A DNA stretch of 64,000 nt from Sphingobacterium cellulitidis (GTDB lineage Bacteria > Bacteroidota > Bacteroidia > Sphingobacteriales > Sphingobacteriaceae). The notes below the pieces were generated by a model. It worked only from the letters and a program-made list of their open reading frames with translations, was not told where the DNA came from and searched no databases. The position numbers and the translations under genes are program-made. The DNA lies in NCBI GenBank assembly GCA_002245855.1, contig NOUX01000001.1:682001-746000 (forward strand), written 5' to 3'. Each line of letters begins with the position of its first letter. Positions within the stretch are counted from its first letter, which is position 1. Shown piece by piece: positions 7,830-15,005 of this stretch.

Positions 7830-9362
7830 ATGCAAGAACAAACTAGTAAAAAAGGAATTTGGAAGGTCATTGGGGCTTCTTCCCTAGGCACCCTGATCGA
7901 ATGGTATGACTTCTTTATTTTCGGAAGTTTATCCATTGTCATTTCCACCAAATTTTTCCCTTCTGACAATCCAACGGCAGCTTTTCTGTCTACACTAGCC
8001 ACCTTTGCTGCTGGATTTGTAGTACGACCATTTGGAGCTCTTTTCTTTGGAAGATTAGGCGATTTAATCGGTCGTAAATACACCTTTATGGTAACCCTGA
8101 TGCTGATGGGTGGTGCAACCTTTCTTATTGGTTGTATTCCGAGTTATGAAAGCATAGGTTTCCTGGCGCCATTGATTGTCCTCATATTAAGATTACTACA
8201 AGGATTAGCCCTTGGTGGTGAGTATGGTGGTGCGGCGACTTATGTTGCTGAGCATGCACCAAATGGTGAAAGGGGGTATTGGACTTCCTGGATCCAAACC
8301 ACAGCTACCTTTGGTTTATTTATTTCTCTGGTGGTTATCTTGTTGACCAAGTTCATTCTTACTGAGGCACAATTTGATCATTGGGGCTGGCGGGTTCCAT
8401 TTTTACTTTCCATATTAATGGTCTACGTATCCTACTTGATTCGTAAAAATATGGATGAATCTCCCGAATTCAAGAAAGCTAAAGCAGAAGGAAAAACATC
8501 TACAAACCCTTTAAAAGAAAGTTTTGGCAATAAATACAACCTGAAATTTGTTTTGTTGGCTTTATTTGGTGCCGCGATGGGGCAAGGTGTGGTTTGGTAT
8601 ACCGGTCAGTTTTACTCCATGAGTTTTATGAAGACAGTGATGTTTCTGGATTCTGACCAGGCTGATATGATTCTAGGCATAGCCCTTCTTTTTGGAACTC
8701 CATTTTTCGTGGTATTTGGGCGGCTCTCCGATAAGGTAGGTCGAAAGTGGGTAATGTTAACAGGGATGCTCCTTGCTGTCCTCACCTATCGTCCGATCTA
8801 TCAAGCCATGTATCAGATTACGGATACGAGTTTGAAACAAGAATTGGCTGAAAAACGAACAGAAACCATTACTGAGCTGAGTCCTGAAAATGAAAATGAA
8901 GTAAAAACAATTACCAGATATTATTCAGATGGATCCTATAGTAAGGAAGAACACATCAAACACAGTGAACCTGCTGGAGCTAATCAAATTGAAAATGTAA
9001 AGACCACAGTGAAAAACAGCATGTACTTATCTGGAGGGAACTATGTAAAATTGATTTCCTTAATTTTCATTCAGATAATTTATATCACTTTAGTTTATGG
9101 CCCGATTGCAGCCTTTTTAGTGGAAATATTCCCTGTCAAGATCAGATACACTTCCATGTCACTACCATACCATATTGGAAATGGAATATTCGGGGGGCTA
9201 TTGCCTGCGGTGTCAACCTACCTGGCTACCAATGCGAAGGGAGCTGCTGATCCGACCTTTTATTTGGAGGGTTTATGGTATCCAATCATTATTTCAGCGG
9301 TCTGTTTTGTGATTGGAGCATTTTATATTAACAAGAACATGGTAGCAAAAGATTTGAATTAA
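7830..9362 (+). CDS. MFS transporter of the metabolite:H+ symporter (MHS) type
   Basis: The 510-aa protein has about 12 membrane spans. The first span carries GTLIEWYDFFIFGSL, the hallmark of the ProP/KgtP-like MHS subfamily, and GRLGDLIGRKYTF is the first MFS loop motif; GRLSDKVGRKW repeats it in the second half. A hydrophilic, charged insert of roughly 65 residues (about 333-398, encoded near 8830-9020) interrupts the second half after the motif GRLSDKVGRKW. The substrate is unknown; relatives move organic acids, betaine or proline with protons. It is followed immediately by the DUF6814 gene, a pairing I recall in Bacteroidota, suggesting an accessory subunit. Confidence 0.88.
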   Translation: MQEQTSKKGIWKVIGASSLGTLIEWYDFFIFGSLSIVISTKFFPSDNPTAAFLSTLATFAAGFVVRPFGALFFGRLGDLIGRKYTFMVTLMLMGGATFLIGCIPSYESIGFLAPLIVLILRLLQGLALGGEYGGAATYVAEHAPNGERGYWTSWIQTTATFGLFISLVVILLTKFILTEAQFDHWGWRVPFLLSILMVYVSYLIRKNMDESPEFKKAKAEGKTSTNPLKESFGNKYNLKFVLLALFGAAMGQGVVWYTGQFYSMSFMKTVMFLDSDQADMILGIALLFGTPFFVVFGRLSDKVGRKWVMLTGMLLAVLTYRPIYQAMYQITDTSLKQELAEKRTETITELSPENENEVKTITRYYSDGSYSKEEHIKHSEPAGANQIENVKTTVKNSMYLSGGNYVKLISLIFIQIIYITLVYGPIAAFLVEIFPVKIRYTSMSLPYHIGNGIFGGLLPAVSTYLATNAKGAADPTFYLEGLWYPIIISAVCFVIGAFYINKNMVAKDLN

Positions 9363-9363
9363 A

Positions 9364-9591
9364 ATGGAAAGCATAAAGAAAATATTAGGAATAGTTTGGA
9401 TTGCCTTAGCGCTACTTGCGGCATATTTCTGCATAGCCAAATTTGGTTTGCCAAAAATTATTTCCGGAAAACAAGAAGATGTCGTTTTTGGAATTATCAT
9501 CTTATTTATCCTGACGCCGATCATCTCGATTGGGCTTGGGGTATTTGGATATTTCGCTCTTCGGGGGGAATATCAAAGGGACAAAATGTAA
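9364..9591 (+). CDS. DUF6814-like two-span membrane protein
   Basis: This 75-aa protein starts one base after the transporter stop. It has two hydrophobic spans (about 9-25 and 42-65) separated by a short polar loop with the sequence FGLPKIISGKQEDVVFG. It looks like the DUF6814 family, whose members I remember just downstream of MFS transporters in this phylum. No function is known; the strict adjacency suggests a small partner of the transporter. Confidence 0.7.
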   Translation: MESIKKILGIVWIALALLAAYFCIAKFGLPKIISGKQEDVVFGIIILFILTPIISIGLGVFGYFALRGEYQRDKM

Positions 9592-9660
9592 TTTTCGGGT
9601 TGAACCTCAGCCGAATACAGCGAGAATGCAATTTTCTTTTCGGAAAGATTAATTTTTTGT

Positions 9661-9668
9661 TAATTTTG
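9661..9668 (+). promoter_or_regulatory. -7 promoter box of the SRP RNA
   Basis: TAATTTTG is an exact TAnnTTTG match ending 3 nt before the first base of the SRP RNA helix, which fixes the likely start of transcription around 9671. Confidence 0.6.
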
Positions 9669-9670
9669 CC

Positions 9671-9769
9671 GTGGGTAAGTCCTCTACGACCAGCTCCCAT
9701 TGACTCCCCCAGGTTGGGAACAAAGCAAGGGTATTTGGTTGAGCGGTGCGATAGAGGTAGCTTACCCAT
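9671..9769 (+). ncRNA. ffs: Signal recognition particle RNA, small bacterial type (4.5S-like)
   Basis: About 99 nt fold into one long hairpin. The ends pair as TGGGTAAG (9672-9679) with CTTACCCA (9761-9768), then CCTCTA pairs with TAGAGG. The apical domain reads AGG-UUG-GGAA-CAA-AGCAA: a three-pair stem closed by a GGAA tetraloop, followed by the AGCA side of the symmetric loop. This matches helix 8 of SRP RNA, where Ffh binds (E. coli AGG-UCC-GGAA-GGA-AGCAG). A short T-run (TTTTTT from 9770) ends it. The TAnnTTTG box just upstream supports the 5' end. In the cell it joins Ffh to target membrane proteins to FtsY. Confidence 0.93.
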
Positions 9770-9870
9770 TTTTTATTGACCTATTCTCACCTTAATTTCC
9801 ATCATTTCGTTTTCTAAATACACATATTAGATATTTTTCGTTTATTTGTAAACCGAATTAACATGAGTCT

Positions 9871-10713
9871 ATGAGTTGGTTTAAAAGAAATAAAGCAGGT
9901 ATACATACTGCAACAGAAAACAAAAAAGAGGCACCAGATGGGATGTGGAATAAATGTCCAAATTGTAAAAAACCTCTTTTGAATGTGGAACAAGTTGAAA
10001 ACAAGTATGTTTGTCATTATTGTGACTACCATATCCGTATTGGTTCAACTGCTTATTTCTCCATATTATTTGATAACAACGAATTCACTGAATTATTCCC
10101 GAACCTAAAAGCTGGTGATCCATTAAACTTTGTGGATACCAAACCTTACAAGGACAGATTGTTAGACAGCCAAGCAAAAACAGGCCTTAATGATGCATTA
10201 AGATCTGCGGTTGGTAAAGTAAATGGCCAAGATTTGGTTGTTGCTTGTATGGATTTCTCCTTTATCGGAGGTTCTATGGGTTCTGTGGTCGGTGAGAAGA
10301 TTTCAAGATCGATTGATTATTGTATCGAACATAAATTACCGTTTATGTTAATCTCCAAATCCGGTGGTGCCCGTATGATGGAAGCAGCATTCTCATTGAT
10401 GCAAATGGCGAAAACATCCGCAAAATTAGCCTTATTGGCACAAGCAAAATTACCTTATATCTGTTTATTGACTGACCCAACTACAGGTGGTGTAACCGCA
10501 TCCTATGCTATGCTTGGTGATATCAATATTGCAGAACCAGGTGCATTAATCGGTTTTGCTGGTCCACGTGTAATCAAAGAAACAATCAAGAAAGACCTTC
10601 CGAAAGGATTCCAAACTTCTGAATTCGTATTGGAACATGGTTTCCTAGACTTTATCGTTGACAGAAGACAATTGAAAGAAAAAGTCTCTACTTTCCTAAA
10701 AATGGTAAAGTAG
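9871..10713 (+). CDS. accD: Acetyl-CoA carboxylase carboxyltransferase subunit beta
   Basis: AccD transfers carboxyl from carboxybiotin to acetyl-CoA, the first step of fatty acid synthesis, with AccA as partner. The 280-aa protein has the N-terminal zinc ribbon (Cys29, 32, 48, 51 in CPNC and CHYC) and the crotonase-like fold with [18 protein letters not shown] and [15 protein letters not shown]. It ends [22 protein letters not shown]. No accA lies nearby. It follows the SRP RNA and ends at a strong intrinsic terminator. Confidence 0.96.
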   Translation: MSWFKRNKAGIHTATENKKEAPDGMWNKCPNCKKPLLNVEQVENKYVCHYCDYHIRIGSTAYFSILFDNNEFTELFPNLKAGDPLNFVDTKPYKDRLLDSQAKTGLNDALRSAVGKVNGQDLVVACMDFSFIGGSMGSVVGEKISRSIDYCIEHKLPFMLISKSGGARMMEAAFSLMQMAKTSAKLALLAQAKLPYICLLTDPTTGGVTASYAMLGDINIAEPGALIGFAGPRVIKETIKKDLPKGFQTSEFVLEHGFLDFIVDRRQLKEKVSTFLKMVK

Positions 10714-10735
10714 TAGATCCTAAAGATAAAATTCA

Positions 10736-10768
10736 AAGAGCGAGGTAGATTTACCTCGCTCTTTTTTT
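10736..10768 (+). terminator. Intrinsic terminator of accD
   Basis: Twelve-bp arms AAGAGCGAGGTA and TACCTCGCTCTT enclose a 4-nt loop and are followed by a T-run. Confidence 0.9.
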
Positions 10769-10857
10769 ATACTCCAATTTTGCTTAAACCGACAAATTTT
10801 TCAGGATTTAAATAGGATAATAATACGGTTCATACTGGGTTCTAATTTTGAGTTTTC

Positions 10858-10947
10858 CCGGACCTTCTTCGGACCTCCTTCGGACAAAAGCCGGATCTTG
10901 CTCGAATTTTTTCGGCCAAGGTCCGGATTAACCCCGAAGGATATCCG
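10858..10947. repeat. GC-rich intergenic element with 11-bp tandem units
   Basis: In an otherwise AT-rich gap, CGGACCTTCTT (10859-10869) and CGGACCTCCTT (10870-10880) stand in tandem, followed by a third partial CGGAC. Downstream, GGTCCGG (10920-10926) can pair with CCGGACC (10858-10864), and CCGAAGG with CCTTCGG. I recall similar CTTCTTCGGAC strings in Sphingobacterium/Pedobacter intergenic DNA, but cannot verify this. The rest of the 10714-11061 gap holds the accD terminator and a probable promoter region of the next gene. Confidence 0.55.
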
Positions 10948-11061
10948 AGGGATTGCAGAATTTAAACCAATCTCCTATTGAATTTTTCTGCTATTAGGAT
11001 ATTAGAGAAGAATGAGATTTTTTTATTAAATTTAGATAACAATAAACCTAACTAAACTCAC

Positions 11062-12462
11062 ATGAATCTCAAGAAAACCTTAATTGTTTCCCTATTGGCG
11101 GTTTTTGCCTTAAATCAAGAAGTTCTTGCTCAATTACGAATTCCCAATTTCTTTTCAGACCATATGGTATTACAACGTGAAACTGAAATAAATTTTTGGG
11201 GGTTGGCAACGGCCAGCAGTAATGTAAAAATTATTGGTTCCTGGTTTCAGGATACCGTTATTGCAAAGACCAACGGTGATGGTCAATGGCGAACCAAACT
11301 CCCAGAAGGAAAAGCTGGTGGTCCTTACGAATTAAAAGTTATTGCCAATCAAGAGACCATAACCTTATCTGATATTTTATTAGGCGATGTTTTTCTATGT
11401 TCAGGGCAATCCAATATGGAATGGGGAGCCGCTCAGAATTTAAAGGAAATCATTGATGAGATGCCGAATGCGAAAAACCCTAATATACGTTTATTACATA
11501 TTAGCAGAAATGGTTCTTACACTCCTCAGGATCAAATTTCCAATAAATGGGCAACCTTGAGTGCAGAGTCCTTACAGCCCTTTTCAGCCATTGGTTATTT
11601 TATCGGTAAAGATATCAATAGAGAAGAAAATATCCCCGTAGGGATTATCAATTCAAGCTGGGGAGGCACTGCGGCAGAAGTATGGACCCCAAGCTATTTA
11701 ATAGAGAACGATCCGTTTTTATTACAGCGAGCAAAAATTCAAGGTGCCAATGATTGGCGTCCGCACAATAGTGGCGTATTATGGAATGCGATGGTGCATC
11801 CATTTGCAGGATATAATCTGACAGCTGCATTTTGGTATCAGGGCGAAAGTAATGTGGGTACCTGGGATGGTTACGATAAATTGATGAAGACGATGATTAC
11901 CTCTTGGCGATCAGCTTGGAATCAGGATTTTCCTTTTTACTTTGTTCAGATTGCCCCATTTCAGTATAACAACAAAGAACCTTTGGCTGCATACCTGAGA
12001 GAGCAACAAGCGAAAACAGCGATGGAGCTCCCAAAAACTGGAATGGTTGTGATTACGGACCTTGTAGATAATATTCAGGATATCCATCCTATTCAAAAGA
12101 AGGCAGTGGCAAAACGTCTAGCTGATCTGGCATTTGCTGAAATTTATAACAAGCCACTCAAGGATTATAAATCGCCGATTTATAAATCTCAAGAAATTAA
12201 AGGCAATGCGATTGAGGTCAGTTTTAATAACCTGGAGGGTAAGTTAACATCGAAGGGTGAAATTACTGATTTATTTATTGCCGGAGCTGATAAGGAATTC
12301 AAGCCAGCGAAGGGAAAAATTAAAGGCGATAAATTAATTGTAGAATCGGCGGAGGTTAAAAACCCAGTTGCGGTAAGATTTGGGTTTACGGAAATCGCGA
12401 TGCCGAACTTATTCAATTCAACGGGATTACCGGTTTCGCCATTCAGAACGGACAATTGGTAG
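11062..12462 (+). CDS. Secreted sialate O-acetylesterase family protein (SGNH hydrolase)
   Basis: This 466-aa protein has a Sec signal peptide ending near FALNQEVLAQ. The esterase fold shows FSDHMVLQRETEINFWG near the start, the nucleophile serine in GDVFLCSGQSNMEWG, INSSWGGTAAEVWTP, AFWYQGESNV and a distal DIHPIQKKAVAKRLADLA that supplies the catalytic Asp/His. Family members remove acetyl esters from sialic acids or plant/microbial glycans in the periplasm or outside. It stands alone with an upstream near-consensus box TAAATTTA. Its terminator is inside the facing gene's coding end. Confidence 0.9.
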   Translation: MNLKKTLIVSLLAVFALNQEVLAQLRIPNFFSDHMVLQRETEINFWGLATASSNVKIIGSWFQDTVIAKTNGDGQWRTKLPEGKAGGPYELKVIANQETITLSDILLGDVFLCSGQSNMEWGAAQNLKEIIDEMPNAKNPNIRLLHISRNGSYTPQDQISNKWATLSAESLQPFSAIGYFIGKDINREENIPVGIINSSWGGTAAEVWTPSYLIENDPFLLQRAKIQGANDWRPHNSGVLWNAMVHPFAGYNLTAAFWYQGESNVGTWDGYDKLMKTMITSWRSAWNQDFPFYFVQIAPFQYNNKEPLAAYLREQQAKTAMELPKTGMVVITDLVDNIQDIHPIQKKAVAKRLADLAFAEIYNKPLKDYKSPIYKSQEIKGNAIEVSFNNLEGKLTSKGEITDLFIAGADKEFKPAKGKIKGDKLIVESAEVKNPVAVRFGFTEIAMPNLFNSTGLPVSPFRTDNW

Positions 12463-12472
12463 ACTTAATAAA

Positions 12473-12832
12473 CTAAGCTTTATCCCTTGTTACATATTTC
12501 AGGAAGCTATATAGCTTCCTTTTTTGTAGGTATTGAAGGTTATGTTCATTTTCATAAGCTTCGCGCTCAAAGGAGATATTAAGATAAGCACGGGTAAAAT
12601 TTCGAAATTGAATAAATCTAATGAAGAACTCCAGTAGATAGAGCAAATAAAAAGGCAGGATAAGCAGTTCAATTGCTTGTAATACATGGATTCGTTCGTG
12701 ATTCAGGAGAACTTGATTTTTCAGGTCTGAGCGATATTTGAGGAAAATAAAAGGGAATATAGTAATGGCTTGTGCCTTTCCAATGGAAAAGAACTTTGTC
12801 CAGAATTTACTTACGATCACTTTACCTTTCAT
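12473..12832 (-). CDS. Small HExxH putative metallopeptidase-like membrane protein
   Basis: The 119-aa protein contains NHERIH (His45-Glu46-x2-His49), a zinc-peptidase signature, then a hydrophobic segment (about 52-75) and SFEREAYENE (87-96), where a glutamate could be the third zinc ligand as in gluzincins. I recall uncharacterised Bacteroidota homologues with the same two motifs. It is far shorter than M48 or M56 peptidases, so it may be a minimal peptidase or a regulatory remnant. It converges with the esterase gene, and the last part of its coding sequence (12501-12525) doubles as the esterase terminator. Confidence 0.65.
   Translation of the reverse strand: MKGKVIVSKFWTKFFSIGKAQAITIFPFIFLKYRSDLKNQVLLNHERIHVLQAIELLILPFYLLYLLEFFIRFIQFRNFTRAYLNISFEREAYENEHNLQYLQKRKLYSFLKYVTRDKA
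12501..12525 (+). terminator. Intrinsic terminator of the esterase gene, inside the facing CDS
   Basis: AGGAAGCTAT followed directly by ATAGCTTCCT is a perfect 20-bp palindrome, then a T-run. It lies about 40 nt past the esterase stop and within the 3' coding end of the minus-strand HExxH gene. Confidence 0.75.
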
Positions 12833-12884
12833 CTAAAGTATAAAATTACGAAATAGCCTTTAACTTTATATCAATCATGGTTTT

Positions 12885-12914
12885 TTTGATTATCAAACTT
12901 AGATTGTATATTTG
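12885..12914 (+). promoter_or_regulatory. Promoter of the MerR gene
   Basis: TTTG at 12885-12888 and TATATTTG at 12907-12914 are separated by 18 nt, fitting the Bacteroidota -33/-7 pattern. The -7 box overlaps the longer reading frame's first codons, supporting the ATG at 12939. Confidence 0.65.
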
Positions 12915-12938
12915 TTATTACACAAAAACGAAAAGTTC

Positions 12939-13274
12939 ATGCCGTACAAAGAACGAGAAATTAACAAGCTGTATTATACCATGGGGGAAGTCACTGAAAT
13001 GTTCGGTGTAAATGCATCTCAAATTCGTTTCTATGAGCGTGAATTTGACATTCTTCAGCCTAAGAAAAATAAAAAGGGGAATCGCCTATTCACGCAGAAT
13101 GATATTGCCAATCTAAAGATCATCTTCAATTTGGTGAAGGACAAGGGCTATACTTTACAGGGAGCACGTGAATTCTTAAGAAGCAACAAGAACGAAGCTA
13201 GAGAAAACCAAAGGATTATTGAATCCTTGGAAGGACTTAAGAGCTTTTTATTGGAGGTTAGGGATAGCTTATAG
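12939..13274 (+). CDS. MerR family transcriptional regulator
   Basis: A 111-aa protein with a MerR winged helix-turn-helix: YYTMGEVTEMFGVNASQIRFYEREFDIL is split by a typical MerR recognition turn, then NRLFTQNDIANLKIIFNLVKDKGYTLQGAREFL. A short helical tail follows; there is no effector domain and no cysteines that could bind metal. This slim type, common in Bacteroidota, probably acts as a housekeeping regulator. ATG 12939 is chosen because the -7 box precedes it. The last 6 nt overlap the facing phosphodiesterase gene. Confidence 0.85.
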   Translation: MPYKEREINKLYYTMGEVTEMFGVNASQIRFYEREFDILQPKKNKKGNRLFTQNDIANLKIIFNLVKDKGYTLQGAREFLRSNKNEARENQRIIESLEGLKSFLLEVRDSL

Positions 13275-13766
13275 AGCCCTGCTTCCTAATTCTATCACTT
13301 CTAAATTTTCGATTTTATCGCCATTAATTTCAAATCGCATGAGGGTTCTAACCTGATGCCAACCTTGTTTTCCTGCAGCTCCGGGATTCAGGTGAAGTAA
13401 TTGAAGTTTAGGATCAAACTGCACTTTCAAGATATGGGAATGTCCGCTAATAAATAATTTAGGTGGATTCTTAGTAATTTCTGCTTTGACCAAGGGGCTA
13501 TATTTTCCAGGGTAACCCCCAATATGAGTCAGCCAAACATCCACTTTCTCGCAATTAAACCTAAGGTTTTCGGGGAATTTAAGTCGGATATCCTTATCGT
13601 CAATATTTCCATATACCCCCCGTAAAGGTTTGAATGCTTCTAATTTTTCAATGACTTCCATGGAGCCAAAGTCTCCAATATGCCAGACTTCATCACAATT
13701 TTCAAAATGTTTAAAAACGGCCTCATCCAGATAACCGTGTGTATCTGATATCAATCCAATCCTCAT
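13269..13766 (-). CDS. YfcE/MJ0936-type metallophosphoesterase
   Basis: The 165-aa protein has all the calcineurin-like metal motifs: GLISDTHG (Asp/His), HIGDFGS, GNIDD (GNxD), LTHIGG and SGHSHI. It follows the compact YfcE type, manganese-dependent phosphodiesterases without a known physiological substrate. It starts one base downstream of trmN6 on the same strand (13768), so the two are cotranscribed. Confidence 0.9.
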   Translation of the reverse strand: MRIGLISDTHGYLDEAVFKHFENCDEVWHIGDFGSMEVIEKLEAFKPLRGVYGNIDDKDIRLKFPENLRFNCEKVDVWLTHIGGYPGKYSPLVKAEITKNPPKLFISGHSHILKVQFDPKLQLLHLNPGAAGKQGWHQVRTLMRFEINGDKIENLEVIELGSRAL

Positions 13767-13767
13767 A

Positions 13768-14472
13768 TTAAAAAGCTAAGAAATAAGGTTTTAAAATCTG
13801 TTTATATGCATCTGAATATTGTGAGCGTTCTTGATAAATGACAAAGGAATTCTTCGTCAAAGTTTTCTGTTGTCTTTCAAAACTCAAGATACATCGAAAG
13901 GGTTCAGAATCAACGAATGATTGGATATCGATTTGTTTGCAAAGGTTCAAACCATTAAGTTTTCCCTGCTCGACCATAAATCCCAACAACTCTACAGGAA
14001 CTATGATCTGTAACTTTCCATCCTCTGACAATCTATTTCCTGCAAATTCGAACATTCCTTTAAAGAATTCTACATCGGCATGTTTGGCAACCTTTTTCCG
14101 GGGATCGGGGTTATGTAGTGAATTGATGTAAAAAGGAGGGTTAGTAACGATCAGGTTAAATTTCAGGTCCGTTTTCCAATGGAAAATATCCGAGTTAACG
14201 ATGTTTAAATGATTTTTAAACGGGGAATTTTCAAAATTTTCCTTCGCTCGAGCCGCTGTTTGTTGGTCAATTTCAACGGCCCATATTTCAGCGGCAGTAA
14301 ACTTTTGTGCCAACATCAAAGCAATTACACCGGTTCCAGTGCCTATATCAAGGATTTGTTCCGCGCGATCCGACTCTGTCAAGGCGGCCAGCAATACCCC
14401 ATCGGTATTGATACGCATGGCACAGTGCTCTTGATTTACTGAAAACTCTTTGAATTGGAAGATATTTCCCAT
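13768..14472 (-). CDS. trmN6: tRNA1(Val) (adenine37-N6)-methyltransferase family protein
   Basis: A 234-aa Rossmann methyltransferase with QILDIGTGTGVIALMLAQK as SAM loop and the adenine-N6 catalytic motif NPPFY. The opening FQFKEFSVNQEHCAMRINTDGVLL is a hallmark of the YfiC/TrmN6 group. It modifies A37 of tRNA1Val in E. coli; the same substrate here is inferred. A TAnnTTTG box lies 5 nt from the ATG, so the message may be leaderless. The neighbour downstream is the phosphoesterase. Confidence 0.88.
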   Translation of the reverse strand: MGNIFQFKEFSVNQEHCAMRINTDGVLLAALTESDRAEQILDIGTGTGVIALMLAQKFTAAEIWAVEIDQQTAARAKENFENSPFKNHLNIVNSDIFHWKTDLKFNLIVTNPPFYINSLHNPDPRKKVAKHADVEFFKGMFEFAGNRLSEDGKLQIIVPVELLGFMVEQGKLNGLNLCKQIDIQSFVDSEPFRCILSFERQQKTLTKNSFVIYQERSQYSDAYKQILKPYFLAF

Positions 14473-14476
14473 GCAA

Positions 14477-14484
14477 CAAAGGTA
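14477..14484 (-). promoter_or_regulatory. -7 box of trmN6, implying a leaderless or near-leaderless mRNA
   Basis: On the minus strand the string is TACCTTTG (TAnnTTTG), and only four bases separate it from the start ATG at 14472. Confidence 0.5.
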
Positions 14485-14594
14485 AGTCTAAATGTGCTTT
14501 TTTGCTTTAAAAAATGGCTTTTGATTAAATTTTATCTTGAGCAATTAATCTAAATGAATTTTACCAAGTCTATTTCTCTAAAGACGGACAGAAT

Positions 14595-14984
14595 ATGAAA
14601 ACAAAAATACTTAGAATCGTTGCTTTGATTATGGTCGTTGGACTATTTTCAGCTTGTTCAAAAGAATATATTGACGGGCCATTATTTTATCCAGAAGATT
14701 TTGCGGTTGATTTGATAGACGTGTATGATGTTGGTCCTGATGCAGTACGTGTAGAGTTTGCAGTTAGCAATCTCTCTGATTTAGACTATTACCAAGGGCA
14801 AGATGGAAACTATTATCTGGAATTCTCCTTAGTTAGTCATAATGGGGCGACATTCTTCAATGAGGTACCCATTCGAACACTATATTCTGGAGAAACATTC
14901 CGGGGTAGTATGATCATTCGGATAGACCCTCGATTGAGTTATAATTTTAATAACATCAGCTATGATATTTATGATTCTTATTGA
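14595..14984 (+). CDS. Hypothetical lipoprotein
   Basis: The 129-aa product has a lipoprotein signal with lipobox LFSAC (Cys21). The mature part is acidic and beta-rich, with repeated aromatic residues (DYYQGQDGNYYLEFSL) and an Ig-like or transthyretin-like feel. I do not recognise the family. It stands alone between trmN6 and mutS, convergent with mutS. The last codons form one arm of a 12-bp inverted repeat. Confidence 0.7.
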   Translation: MKTKILRIVALIMVVGLFSACSKEYIDGPLFYPEDFAVDLIDVYDVGPDAVRVEFAVSNLSDLDYYQGQDGNYYLEFSLVSHNGATFFNEVPIRTLYSGETFRGSMIIRIDPRLSYNFNNISYDIYDSY

Positions 14985-15002
14985 TACTAATCAATAAGAA
15001 TC
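14973..15002. terminator. Perfect 12-bp inverted repeat between convergent genes
   Basis: GATTCTTATTGA, a 6-nt loop, then TCAATAAGAATC. The left arm is the 3' end of the lipoprotein gene, including its stop codon. A TTTTT run follows at a distance on the plus strand; the minus strand lacks one, so termination of mutS is uncertain. Confidence 0.6.
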
Positions 15003-15005
15003 ATC

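Noticed and set aside
9396..9779. Open frame of 127 aa and its opposite-strand partner at 9521-9769
   Set aside because: Both cover the SRP RNA hairpin and overlap the DUF6814 gene out of frame; the RNA explains the sequence.
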